Positions 9,366 to 18,770 of a stretch of DNA of 64,000 nucleotides are shown here, piece after piece (within the stretch, counting starts at the first letter, position 1; the number at the start of each line of letters is the position of its first letter). The notes below the pieces were generated by a model that saw nothing but the letters and a program-made list of their open reading frames with translations, was not told the origin of the DNA and did no database searches. Position numbers and translations under genes: made by a program. The DNA is from Bradyrhizobium xenonodulans. Lineage in GTDB: Bacteria; Pseudomonadota; Alphaproteobacteria; Rhizobiales; Xanthobacteraceae. The stretch covers positions 3,006,501 through 3,070,500 of the forward strand of contig NZ_CP089391.1 in NCBI RefSeq assembly GCF_027594865.1, given 5' to 3'.

Positions 9366-11645
9366 ATGAAAATCGCTATTTTGGTTGGCACTCGCCCCGA
9401 AATCATCAAAATGGCGCCGGTTATCCGCGAATGCCAGAAACGAAAACTCGATTACCTCATCATCCATTCGAAGCAACATTACTCCGAGAAACTTGATGGC
9501 ATCTTTTTCTCGGAGCTCGATCTTCCCCCGCCAAAGTACAATTTGAATGTCGGCTCCGGAGGACACGCGAACCAAACCGGCCGCATATTGATCGCGCTCG
9601 AGCCGATCTTGATGTCGGAGAAGCCCGATGTATTGCTCGTTCAAGGAGATACGAACACCGTGGTGGCTGGCGCGCTCGCGGCGAACAAACTTCATATCAA
9701 GGTTGGGCATGTCGAGGCCGGATTGCGCTCGTTTGACCAAACGATGCCGGAAGAAAGCAACCGCATTATCGCCGACCACATTTCGGATTATCGCTTTGCC
9801 GTCACCGACTTGCAGGTCGATTACCTGAAAAAAGAAGGTATTCCGGAGTCGAAGATCTTCAAAGTCGGTAACACGATCGTCGACGCTTTGCTTTCTCACC
9901 GTGGCCGCGCGGAGAAAACGAGTCAGATTCTTTCCGCGCTGAAACTACAAACCAAGGGATATTACCTCTTTACGTCCCACCGGGCCGCGAACGTCGACGA
10001 TCCAGACGCGCTGAAGGAAATCATCCAGCTGATTGCGAAAATCCCCGGCCAAGTGTGCTGGCCGATCCACTATCGCACGCAGAAGGTTCTCAAGGAAAAC
10101 AAGATCGATTTGCCTGGGAATTTGACGTGGACCGACCCGGTCGGCTATTCGGACTTCCTGAATATGCTTTCGAATTGCGCGGCTGTTATTACTGATTCCG
10201 GCGGTGTCCAGGAAGAAGCTTGCATCCTCGGTGTACCTTGCGTGACTATTCGTGATAGCACGGAGCGGCCCGAAACCGTCGCCGTCGGCGCGAATGTGTT
10301 GGTACACCGAAATGCGGAGGCGATGGTCGCGGCGCTCAATCGGCCGATTACCCCTTGGACAAATCCGTTTGGGGACGGCCACACCGCCGAGAGAATTCTC
10401 AACATCGTCATGGACCAAAGTGTGCAGCCGGTGGCGCAAACGCAGGATACGGTTTGCGTTGCAGGCCTTGGCTATATGGGACTTCCGACGTCCCTCTTGT
10501 TTGCGAACGCGGGCATAAAGGTCACCGGCTTTGATGTCAGCGAAAAGAAGGTAAATGAGATTAACAGCGGCCACTGCCCGTTTGAAGAAACCGGAATTCC
10601 GGAATTGTTGACGGCTGCCTTGAAGACCGGAAACTTCAAGGCTCAAACGAAGCCTGCGGCCGCGGACGTTTTCATTGTGGCAGTGCCAACTCCGCACGAA
10701 AGCAAGAAATGCGATTTGTCCTTCGTTCTTTCGGCCGTGACTAGCCTGCTTCCCGCTATGAAGGACGGAAATCTTCTCATCATCGAATCGACGATCAAGC
10801 CCAAGACCTGCGAAGACATCGTCGTGCCAATTCTCCGATCGAAAAACTTGAAAGTCGAAGTCGCGCATTGCCCGGAGCGGGCGGTTCCGGGCAACACGCT
10901 GCATGAGATTGCGTACAATGATCGCATCATCGGTGCTATGTCGCCGGAATCAGCACAGAGAGCGGCGCGCCTTTATTCGACATTCGCGAAGGGTGCGATT
11001 CACCAGACGAACCTCGTGACGGCGGAGTGCGTAAAGCTCATGGAAAACACGTTCCGCGACGTCAATATCGCTCTAGCGAACGAGTTTTCCTTGATTGCGG
11101 ATAGGTTGAAATTCAACGTCTCCGCTGCGATTAAGCTTGCAAACAAGCATCCACGCGTCGACATCCTGCAACCGGGAATCGGGGTCGGGGGCCACTGTAT
11201 CGCGATCGATCCGTGGTTCTTGACCGAAGACATTGCCGGTCTGGATCTTATCCGCACTGCACGGGAACGGAACGACGACATGCCGAGGTGCATCGCCGAG
11301 CGAATTTGCAGCAAGATCGGCTCGACAGTTGAGAGAATCGGAATTCTAGGAGTGAGCTACAAACCGGATGTCGACGATGCTCGCGAAAGCCCGGCTTTGG
11401 AAGTTGCAAAGCTTCTCTCGAAAAAATACAAAATCCGATGCCACGATCCGTTCGTGAAGGAGTTTGATCTCGAGCTTTTCCCGATCGAGCAAGTCGACGG
11501 TTGGGCGGACATGCTAGTGATTCTGTCGAATCATAAGATCTACGCGTCCAAGAAGTTCGGATCTCCGCTGCTTTCGTTTGACAAGTTGATCAACGCTGAG
11601 CCTGATACGATTTCGGGCCCCGGGGGTAAAGAATGCGTGCTTTGA
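9366..11645 (+). CDS. wecB-wecC: fused UDP-GlcNAc 2-epimerase / UDP-ManNAc dehydrogenase
   Basis: A single 759-residue frame contains two enzymes normally encoded separately. Residues 1 to about 355 are a non-hydrolysing UDP-GlcNAc 2-epimerase (MKIAILVGTRPEIIKMAPVI, QGDTNTVVAGALAA, VGHVEAGLRSFD, ITDSGGVQEEA). Residues about 363-759 are a UDP-glucose/GDP-mannose dehydrogenase-family enzyme of the WecC type: NAD-binding VAGLGYMGLPTSLLFA, HCPERAVPGN, the catalytic cysteine in GVGGHCIAIDPWF and a C-terminal SYKPDVDDARESPALEV. Together they would make UDP-ManNAc and then UDP-ManNAcA. There is no stop or start between them. A GGAGG site precedes ATG 9366, and the regulatory box is 160-200 bp upstream. 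UDP-ManNAcA for a capsule or EPS repeat unit is the likely product. Confidence 0.9.
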   Translation: MKIAILVGTRPEIIKMAPVIRECQKRKLDYLIIHSKQHYSEKLDGIFFSELDLPPPKYNLNVGSGGHANQTGRILIALEPILMSEKPDVLLVQGDTNTVVAGALAANKLHIKVGHVEAGLRSFDQTMPEESNRIIADHISDYRFAVTDLQVDYLKKEGIPESKIFKVGNTIVDALLSHRGRAEKTSQILSALKLQTKGYYLFTSHRAANVDDPDALKEIIQLIAKIPGQVCWPIHYRTQKVLKENKIDLPGNLTWTDPVGYSDFLNMLSNCAAVITDSGGVQEEACILGVPCVTIRDSTERPETVAVGANVLVHRNAEAMVAALNRPITPWTNPFGDGHTAERILNIVMDQSVQPVAQTQDTVCVAGLGYMGLPTSLLFANAGIKVTGFDVSEKKVNEINSGHCPFEETGIPELLTAALKTGNFKAQTKPAAADVFIVAVPTPHESKKCDLSFVLSAVTSLLPAMKDGNLLIIESTIKPKTCEDIVVPILRSKNLKVEVAHCPERAVPGNTLHEIAYNDRIIGAMSPESAQRAARLYSTFAKGAIHQTNLVTAECVKLMENTFRDVNIALANEFSLIADRLKFNVSAAIKLANKHPRVDILQPGIGVGGHCIAIDPWFLTEDIAGLDLIRTARERNDDMPRCIAERICSKIGSTVERIGILGVSYKPDVDDARESPALEVAKLLSKKYKIRCHDPFVKEFDLELFPIEQVDGWADMLVILSNHKIYASKKFGSPLLSFDKLINAEPDTISGPGGKECVL

Positions 11646-11800
11646 CGAGCCCGATGCCGGCTGACGTCCTGGCGCGTTCGAGATCAAAGTTCTGACGTGA
11701 GGCCGTGCCGCACGCGAAGCGCGCAATGATTCCGGCTGCAGAATGTCCAGACAGCACTGCGCGAGACCATAACCGCGGGCGCAGCGAGTGGGTGGCTTCG

Positions 11801-13678
11801 TCAAGTTGAAACCTTGAATGTCCGCAAAAAGAGTTCGAGATTCGTCAATGACCAAAGAACCTTTTCGTGATTCTGTCGACCGTTGAGGTGTTCGGTAACA
11901 AGCCTGCGAAGCTTCGGGGCCCTTATTACTTGGGCTAAACTTGAACTGTCGCTCACCAGCAGATCTTGTAAGAAATCGCGGTAGGGGCCTCTAAACCATT
12001 CTCCGATCGGCACACGAAAGCCAACTTTTTTCCGCCGCAGGATCTCGGGCGGCAGGATCTTGTCCATCGCAGCGCGCAGCACGGTCTTGCCACCCTTGCC
12101 ACCGGTGAGAAATTCGTCGGGGAATCGCGCTACGGTGCCGGCCAGCGCCGTATCCATAAACGGCATCCGGCCCTCGATCGACCCGGCCATCATCATTCGA
12201 TCGCCACGCTCCAGCAAATCATCTGGAAGCCAGGATGTTTGATCGAAGAATAGCGTCCGGCGCAGACTGGATTTCAGCCCGGACGAGTACGGATAGACGT
12301 CCGGCGGCGTTGCCGACAGGGGCCGCTCCAGCATTGCTTCGGCTTCAGCGACCGAAGTGCCGCCGAACCATAGCCGCATCCTATTCGGAAGGTCGCGCTC
12401 GCCCGCGGCTAACGCGAGAATCTTTACGCGCCGCATTCCGTAGGGCAGGGACCGCACCATCGGGTATATCAGCCCGTCGTGCAGCAGGCGCGGCATCAGC
12501 CATTGGTAAAGTCCTATCCATTGCTCTGCGCGATGCTTCGGATACCCACCCATCAACTCATCGGACCCTTCTCCGGTGAGTACCATCTTGACGCAGCGAG
12601 AAGCCATCTCCGAAAGCAGAAAGATCGGGATGTCAGATGTTTCGCTGACTGGGGCTCCACGTCGTAAGACGGCGGTTGGCCAATGCGTAAAGAAGCTGTC
12701 GGGTTCGACCAATAGTTCATTGTGAGCTGTACCAAACTGACGCGCAATGACACGCGCATGATCGAGTTCGGAGTATTCCGTTTCCCGAAAACCTACCGAG
12801 AAGGTCTGCACAGGCCCAGTGCTATGCCTAACCATGGTTGCAACGACCGCCGACGAATCGATGCCACCAGAGAGATAGGCGCCGAACGGCGCGTCGCTAC
12901 GCATACGAATTCGGACCGCATCATCGAATGCCTGCTGGAACAGGGAAATCGCATCATGGAATGATTTAACATCCGGCAGTGCCGTAGAAACCGGCGGGGA
13001 AAAATAGCGTCTCGTCTTCAGCGTTCCGCTCTGCCACACGGCATAGTGACCTGGCGGCAGCTTTTTCAGCTTACGAAAGAATGTGGCAGGCCCCGGAACG
13101 TAGCGGTTGAGAAGATATTGGCCAAGTGCTTCGGAATCGAAGTCTCTGCTAAAGCCCGGAAACTGAATGAGGGGGTCGATCTCCGAGCCGAAGAGAAAAC
13201 CACCTTCCAGCTCGCCGATAAACAGTGGCTTTTTCCCGAAGGCATCGCGAGCAAGTATCAGCCGCTGCTCCCGTTCATCCCACAACGCAAAGCCGAACAT
13301 GCCGCGAAGTCTACGTATTGCGTCGAGCTGCCACGCCCGATACGCCTCTATGAGCACCTCGCTGTCCGAGTTCGTGCGAAACCGGTGGCCGCGACCAACA
13401 AGTTCCTGTCGCAGTTCAACGTAGTTATAGATTTCGCCGTTGAAGATTAGGGTGAAGCGGCCATCCTCACTAGACATAGGCTGCGCGCCGCCACCAATGT
13501 CGATAATCGAAAGCCGGCGGTGGCCGAAGGCGATTTGAAATCGCTCATCCGCTGTTGCGTGAAGCTGGTAGCCGGCGCCGTCCGGCCCCCGGTGTAACAT
13601 CAAATCGGTAAGCTTGATGAGAGTTTCGCGATCCTGATGCTTTGCAGGCCCAAGAACCCATCCAAATATCCCACACAT
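11801..13678 (-). CDS. asnB: asparagine synthase (glutamine-hydrolysing)
   Basis: A 625-residue class B asparagine synthetase. It begins MCGIFGWVLG, giving Cys2 as the glutaminase nucleophile, continues with the N-terminal amidotransferase domain (HRRLSIIDIGGGAQPMS, FNGEIYNYVELR), and has the PP-loop SGGIDSSAVVATM in the C-terminal ATP-binding domain. In polysaccharide loci such paralogues are thought to amidate sugar acids rather than supply free asparagine. Here it lies beside the ManNAcA-producing fusion enzyme, so amidation of a uronic acid is a reasonable inference. Orientation is opposite to its neighbour upstream. Confidence 0.9.
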   Translation of the reverse strand: MCGIFGWVLGPAKHQDRETLIKLTDLMLHRGPDGAGYQLHATADERFQIAFGHRRLSIIDIGGGAQPMSSEDGRFTLIFNGEIYNYVELRQELVGRGHRFRTNSDSEVLIEAYRAWQLDAIRRLRGMFGFALWDEREQRLILARDAFGKKPLFIGELEGGFLFGSEIDPLIQFPGFSRDFDSEALGQYLLNRYVPGPATFFRKLKKLPPGHYAVWQSGTLKTRRYFSPPVSTALPDVKSFHDAISLFQQAFDDAVRIRMRSDAPFGAYLSGGIDSSAVVATMVRHSTGPVQTFSVGFRETEYSELDHARVIARQFGTAHNELLVEPDSFFTHWPTAVLRRGAPVSETSDIPIFLLSEMASRCVKMVLTGEGSDELMGGYPKHRAEQWIGLYQWLMPRLLHDGLIYPMVRSLPYGMRRVKILALAAGERDLPNRMRLWFGGTSVAEAEAMLERPLSATPPDVYPYSSGLKSSLRRTLFFDQTSWLPDDLLERGDRMMMAGSIEGRMPFMDTALAGTVARFPDEFLTGGKGGKTVLRAAMDKILPPEILRRKKVGFRVPIGEWFRGPYRDFLQDLLVSDSSSLAQVIRAPKLRRLVTEHLNGRQNHEKVLWSLTNLELFLRTFKVST

Positions 13679-13822
13679 TGCAAAATGCCTTATCTGGACG
13701 ATAGTTGGACGATACTCGTCACGTCATGTGCTCCCGCTCCGATTTGAGCCAGCAATCAAACTGGAGGTCAGAAGGCCGAAAAGCATGGTTACCCGAGCTG
13801 AGATCGCGGCTCGGTGATCACG

Positions 13823-14623
13823 TTAGACTGAATGACCGACCTCACCCGCGCTGGGGGGCAGCCCGCTGTTCGCCCGCGATCCAATGCCTAACTTCTGGCG
13901 TACAACGGCTTGGGCCAGAATGCCGGCAAACAAGGTATTGGTCTTGGCATATCGCCACCACATGCGTCCTGGCTCCTGATAGATGCGGTAAAGCCATTCG
14001 AGCCCGAGGTGCTGCATGCGAACTGGCGCCCGCCGCACCGTGCCGGCAAGAATATCGAACGAACCACCTACACCCATGATGAAAGGCACGCCGAGCGCAT
14101 CGCGATAGGACGCAAGAAAGCGCTCCTTGCGCGGTGACGGCATGCCGATAAAAAGGCAGTCGGCGCGGCTGGACCGGATTTCACGAACCACCTGGGCCTC
14201 CTGCTCGCGTGTGAAGTAGCCGTCTCTGAGGCCGGCGAACGCGATCGAGGGATGCTTGTCGAGGACTTGCCGCGCGGCATGTTGCAACACGCCGGGAGTC
14301 GCTCCGAGAAAATACGGCTTGAAGCCGTCCCTTTCACATAGTGCAAGAAGCTCGGTGAGCAGATCGATGCCCGTCACGCGCGACGGGACCGGCAGGCCGA
14401 GCGCCCGCGCCCCCCACACTATGCCCATGCCATCAATGCTGATCACATCGCTGCTGGCGACGTCGGCAGCGAGCACCGGATCAAAACGCATGCTGACCAG
14501 CTTGGCGACGTTGAGCGCAACATGTTGCAAACGCTGCTGGCTATGCATCGCAGTGCGTGCCAACTCGACCGTATCGGCCATCGTAAGGACATCAATGGGG
14601 CATCCGAGAAATGACGCACGCAT
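13823..14623 (-). CDS. WecG/TagA/CpsF-family glycosyltransferase
   Basis: A 266-residue glycosyltransferase of family GT26. Family features are FLGCPIDVLT at the N-terminus, ALNVAKLV, SIDGMGIVW, the TGIDLL segment, PYFLGATPGV, and GMPSPRKERF followed by MGVGGSFDILAG and QHLGLEWLYRIYQEPGRMWW. I place the start at ATG 14623, preceded by GGAGG; the open frame could begin 17 residues earlier. WecG moves ManNAcA from its UDP-sugar to a lipid-linked GlcNAc, so this is a natural partner of the epimerase/dehydrogenase fusion at 9366. TagA-like ManNAc transfer is the alternative. Confidence 0.88.
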   Translation of the reverse strand: MRASFLGCPIDVLTMADTVELARTAMHSQQRLQHVALNVAKLVSMRFDPVLAADVASSDVISIDGMGIVWGARALGLPVPSRVTGIDLLTELLALCERDGFKPYFLGATPGVLQHAARQVLDKHPSIAFAGLRDGYFTREQEAQVVREIRSSRADCLFIGMPSPRKERFLASYRDALGVPFIMGVGGSFDILAGTVRRAPVRMQHLGLEWLYRIYQEPGRMWWRYAKTNTLFAGILAQAVVRQKLGIGSRANSGLPPSAGEVGHSV

Positions 14624-15364
14624 CGCCAACCTCCGTTCACCGCCGTGCAGACGCAGTAAGTCTGAACACCGCAATCCTCATTGATGCGACAATAGCTTAG
14701 GGCCTGCTGAGCAAGTACAAGCAGAAGGGTTGGTGCCTGGGGCTGAGTGGCTACCCAATTGTGAGTAATTCCGTGTTGAACGGAGTCTCAGTCGTTGCCC
14801 TCCACCTGATCTCGCGACGTGAGAGAGAAGCCCGAACGCTGCCGCGATCGCTGCGGAGGCTTGAAAGCTTCCACGCGGCGGTTGGCGTGGCGCAAAGGTT
14901 TGTTGGCACTGGTCGCTCGCCGCGGCGTTGGGTGGCCAGGCGGTGCGATTTCCAAAACGGCGGTTAGGATGATCAGTGGCGTGCGTCGGACGAACGTCCG
15001 GGCCAACCGCTAGGATGCTGGGCAATCGCGTGCAACTGGACTGTCGCTATAGGGGGCCGCAGTTTATCCTACCTGCGTAGTCCGATCGAGCAGCACTTTC
15101 GTTTGGCAGTTGAGAGTGGATTAGGATAGGCGGTCTCACCAGCTGGACACCGCGCTTGTGGGTAAGCGACCAAGAATGGTAAGGTCGTAGAACGTTTCTC
15201 GTCTTATGATCTTCACTTGGCTGGGCATCGCGGAAACTATCCCGGGGCGCTGCGCAGTCTTTCGGAAGACCGTCGGATTGATCTTCCCGTTAAGGCTCGC
15301 ACTGTTGGGCGGGCATCGCCGAGCATGGCTTCGCCGTAGCGTGTTGACAGATTTTCGGGGTTTG
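14624..15364. other. long gap without a supported gene
   Basis: About 740 bp between divergent genes. Open frames exist on both strands but none shows recognisable protein features, and they overlap each other. A weak GGGTAAGCG string near 15160 resembles the regulatory box but lacks the usual downstream spacing. Confidence 0.45.
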
Positions 15365-16483
15365 ATGAGTACGACCCAGAGTACCCTTCGGTTAATCGTA
15401 GCGACGCCCTACGGCCGGCATGGCCGAGGAGGAATTGATCGCCTTACGGATCTCATCATCGATACAATCGATCAACGCGGAGATCTTGGCGTCAAGGCAG
15501 AGCGACTGGTAACCAGGGGACAGAAGAGCAAGTATTGGGGAGTGGTGGTCTTTGCCCAGGCACTGATTCAATTCTGTGTCGCCGCAGGAGGAGGGAAGGT
15601 TGACCTAATCCATTTTCAGCTTGCATGGCGCGGAAGCGCGTACCGCAAGCTGATCATCGCGGCTATAGCGCGCCATTTTGGGGTGCCCTATGTCGTTCAT
15701 CTTCACGCCGGCCAGTTTGATCAGTTCTGGGCAAGTGCCGGGACATATCTGCGTCGAAGCATCAACCGATTGTTCGTTGATAGTGCAGCGATCATTGTGC
15801 TTGGCGACTATGGTGCGCGCGTCATTCTCGATCGGCTTCCCGGCCTTCGCGACAAAATAACGATTCTTCCGAACGCAAGCACCTCTCCGGGCCAACCAAA
15901 TCTGGGCCGATCGGAATCCGGGCAGATTCGCATTACCTTTCTCGGCTTCCTTGAACCGGATAAGGGTGTGCCACAACTCGTTGATGCACTTGGACAGCTG
16001 GCATGCCGCACGGACTGGACCGCGACCATAGCTGGAAGCGGCGAAATAGAGCAAACCCGCGATCAGGCTGAACGGCTCAAAATCGCCCATCGCGTGGACT
16101 TCCCAGGCTGGCTCAGCTCTTCAGAAACTGCGGCGCTGCTTCAGCAGACCGATATCCTCACGCTCCCATCCTTTGTCGAATCGCTGCCAATGGCGGTCAT
16201 CGAAGCCTTCGCTTACGGTATAGCTGTGGTGGCAACACCTGTTGGCGCGGTTCCCGAAGTAGTTGCTCACGAACGCAACGGGCTCCTGGTGCCTGTAGGG
16301 GACGCCGCGGCGCTTGCCAATGCGCTTAACCGATTGCTTGAGGATCGAGCGTTGAGGCTCCGCCTGGGCGGCGCCGCCTGCCGTGACCATGCAGAACGAT
16401 ACGAAATTAACGCTTACATGAAGCGACTGGTGCCGATCTGGCGAAAGGCCGCACGGTGTCGAGAGCCGGAGACACGTAGCTGA
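15365..16483 (+). CDS. GT4-family glycosyltransferase
   Basis: A 372-residue group 1 glycosyltransferase. The N-terminus reads LRLIVATPYGRHGRGGIDRL, an acceptor-side glycine-rich loop, and the C-terminal donor site is SFVESLPMAVIEAFAYGIAVVATPVG with EX7E glutamates. A typical FLGFLEPDKGVPQLVDAL strand and loop joins the domains. I chose ATG 15365 because it gives the usual short leader before the first beta strand; the frame is open to 15206. The third GT4 enzyme of the locus, presumably adding another sugar of the repeat unit. Confidence 0.85.
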   Translation: MSTTQSTLRLIVATPYGRHGRGGIDRLTDLIIDTIDQRGDLGVKAERLVTRGQKSKYWGVVVFAQALIQFCVAAGGGKVDLIHFQLAWRGSAYRKLIIAAIARHFGVPYVVHLHAGQFDQFWASAGTYLRRSINRLFVDSAAIIVLGDYGARVILDRLPGLRDKITILPNASTSPGQPNLGRSESGQIRITFLGFLEPDKGVPQLVDALGQLACRTDWTATIAGSGEIEQTRDQAERLKIAHRVDFPGWLSSSETAALLQQTDILTLPSFVESLPMAVIEAFAYGIAVVATPVGAVPEVVAHERNGLLVPVGDAAALANALNRLLEDRALRLRLGGAACRDHAERYEINAYMKRLVPIWRKAARCREPETRS

Positions 16484-16647
16484 CACCGATCTAATTTGGT
16501 GTCTTAGAGATGGACGTTTGGCAACGGCAAGTCGTAGCTCGGAGCCAGATGCACCCCGTTACTGCGTTGTCTGCGGTCGGCGATCGTCTCGGTGGTGGCG
16601 AACCACATTTCACGGGTGCGCCTCCCGAGAGTTGAGGCGGTCTCAGC

Positions 16648-17700
16648 TCACCGTCGCCCGGCCCAGGCCCGAAGCGTCTCTTCCAAGTGCTGCCGATGGG
16701 GTCGTCTCGCAAGTAGCGTCTGCGCGGCCAACTGCACACCATTCATTCGCGCCGCGAAGGAAATGTTCGAGTCAAACGCACTACTCACCCCAATGCGTGG
16801 AAGCGCGAATTGGTTGAGTCGATCGCTGCCCAGTTGCCCGTGTCGCGTTGTTACGGCGCTCGAATAACCCACCTCCTTGGCGAGAAGCTCTTCGCGTACA
16901 CCGCACGCTCCATACGGATAAGCGTGATGCCGGACAGGCGCCTGAAGTAAGTTCTGCAGATAGTTGCGGTTATCGGCCATTTCGGCTCGCGCTAAGGTCG
17001 CGTCAATGGCCGCCAGCGCCGCGTGTGAGGTAGTGTGGCCGCCGATTGATGCGAGAGGATGACGCGCTAGTTCTTGAAGCGCGCACTCGTCCAGGAAGTA
17101 TTGGTGGTTCAACGTCGCTATCGAAATGCCAGCTTTGTTGAAGGTCGGCGCAAGCATTTCGGCACGATTGTAATTCTGGTGAACCCAGTGGTCGACTTTT
17201 GTCAGGGCGAACCGTTTGCTCTCGTAGTCAGGGCAATGAAACCGAATGCCCATTGCATCGATTGTGATGTCATCTCTTGACCGAAACAGCTCGCGCAATC
17301 CTAACCACCAGGACTGCATGGTGCGCGTTACCGCAGCCGTCGGCACGTACATCATGAATGGAGCATTGTTGCGCTCCAGGATTGGCAGCGCCACCGAGAC
17401 ATTGTCGCGGTACCCGTCATCGAAGGTGAGGACCGCGTAGCGGCGCGATTGGTCATTTCTGGCCAGCCGCTCTAGGCACTCCTGGAGGCTGACAATCGCC
17501 CATCCTTCTTGTTGGAGCCAACTGAGCGAGTACTCGAAGAGTTCAACGGAAGTGCCGGTCATCAATTCCGACCGACAATCCCGCTGAATTTCGTGAAACA
17601 TTACGATCGCCGCCCTACCAGCGAAGACACTCCGAAAGACCGGAAAAAATCCGGCACTTCCGATGGTACGAAATACAAGGTCTTTAAGCTGCCGCTTCAA
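16648..17700 (-). CDS. polysaccharide deacetylase family protein
   Basis: A 350-residue protein of the NodB-homology (carbohydrate esterase 4) family. The metal-binding motif 1 is LTFDDGYRDN and motif 2 is GGHTTSHAAL (H-x3-H type); HAYPYG later corresponds to the PYG loop. These enzymes remove N- or O-acetyl groups from GlcNAc-containing polymers or lipid intermediates. The initiator is TTG 17700 with GGAGG ten bases upstream. No signal peptide is evident, which suggests a cytoplasmic or membrane-associated precursor substrate. It lies divergently from the methyltransferase at 17870. Confidence 0.85.
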   Translation of the reverse strand: MKRQLKDLVFRTIGSAGFFPVFRSVFAGRAAIVMFHEIQRDCRSELMTGTSVELFEYSLSWLQQEGWAIVSLQECLERLARNDQSRRYAVLTFDDGYRDNVSVALPILERNNAPFMMYVPTAAVTRTMQSWWLGLRELFRSRDDITIDAMGIRFHCPDYESKRFALTKVDHWVHQNYNRAEMLAPTFNKAGISIATLNHQYFLDECALQELARHPLASIGGHTTSHAALAAIDATLARAEMADNRNYLQNLLQAPVRHHAYPYGACGVREELLAKEVGYSSAVTTRHGQLGSDRLNQFALPRIGVSSAFDSNISFAARMNGVQLAAQTLLARRPHRQHLEETLRAWAGRR

Positions 17701-17869
17701 TTTAGGTGACCTCCGTAGCGATGAATCCGTTCAGCCAGGGCACATTTCCGATACTAGTCTAGCCAGAGGCTACGAATAACGCACTTCGATTGAGTTCGAT
17801 CGGTGCTCACGTTGTGGCTACCCCGTTTTGAGTATTGGTCGGCACCTGGGACGGGTGGTATCGTGAGGA

Positions 17870-18691
17870 ATGGCATCCGAACTCCTGATAGATCCCAAGC
17901 GCGCGCACCACTACAAGGTGGAAGTCAAGCTCGCTGATCGGTTACGCAATTCCTCGCGCGCGGAGCGCAAGCACCTTTACAGCTCGGTCTACGAAGAGTT
18001 GTTTCGCGAGGTGCCGTACCACCCGCTGCTCGAGCTCAAGAGCCAGAGGGCGGTGAAGCGGGCCGAGTTGCAGGAGCTGTTCGAGACGCTCCGTCCGTTC
18101 CTTGATCGTGACACGGTCTATGCGGAGGTCGGAGCTGGCGACTGCGCGCTCACGATGCTCGTCGCGCCGCACGTGCGGAAAGCCTATGCGATCGATGTCT
18201 CTGAGACGGTGACGCGCGGCGCGGGCGCCCCGAACCTTGAAGTGGTGCTCTCGGACGGCATCAGCATTCCGATAAAGGCGACGCTGATTTTCTCGAACCA
18301 GCTGATGGAACACCTCCATCCGGAAGACGCGTGCGACCAGCTCGCGAACGTGTTCGCCGCGCTTGAGCCCGGCGGAAAATACTTCTGCATTACGCCGAAC
18401 CGAATGAACGGCCCGCACGACGTCTCGGGCGGCATCGACGAAGTGGCGCGGGGCTTTCACTTGCGCGAGTACACCAACCGTGAGCTGGCGAGCCTGTTGC
18501 GCTCCGCGGGTTTCGCGCGCGTGCAGGCTTTCGTGCGCATCCGCAAGTTCCAGACGACGCTGCCGCTAGGCGTCGTGATCGCGCTCGAAACCGTCGTCAG
18601 CTGCCTGCCGCGGAGCCTCGGACGGCGCGTTTCGAACTTGCCGATACTGCGCCGCACGCTCGGAATCCAGCTCATCGCGACACGTCGCTGA
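17870..18691 (+). CDS. class I SAM methyltransferase
   Basis: A 273-residue methyltransferase with motif I VYAEVGAGDCALTM, an acidic AIDVS strand end, and SNQLMEHLHPEDA, typical of Methyltransf_11/23-type small-molecule or sugar methyltransferases. The basic C-terminal segment may contact membrane or substrate. ATG 17870 is preceded by GAGGA. Codon use is strongly GC-ending, more uniform than in the neighbouring glycosyltransferases. In context it could methylate a sugar of the polysaccharide or its lipid carrier; the substrate is unknown. Confidence 0.75.
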   Translation: MASELLIDPKRAHHYKVEVKLADRLRNSSRAERKHLYSSVYEELFREVPYHPLLELKSQRAVKRAELQELFETLRPFLDRDTVYAEVGAGDCALTMLVAPHVRKAYAIDVSETVTRGAGAPNLEVVLSDGISIPIKATLIFSNQLMEHLHPEDACDQLANVFAALEPGGKYFCITPNRMNGPHDVSGGIDEVARGFHLREYTNRELASLLRSAGFARVQAFVRIRKFQTTLPLGVVIALETVVSCLPRSLGRRVSNLPILRRTLGIQLIATRR

Positions 18692-18770
18692 GGATAACTC
18701 CGACTGCATTGCGGCGAGACCGGTGACGCTGTCGGCATTCCCAGCCGGCCTGCCGAGCCCCTTCGCCAGG

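Noticed and set aside
9945..10904. Minus-strand open frame of 319 residues
   Set aside because: Antisense to the conserved epimerase/dehydrogenase fusion, no recognisable features.
13787..13795. GGTTACCC near the asnB upstream region as another regulatory box
   Set aside because: Only the core resembles the box; the CGAAAGGG part and the TATGNT hexamer at 41-42 bases are missing. The same holds for GGCTACCC at 14749 and 17816.
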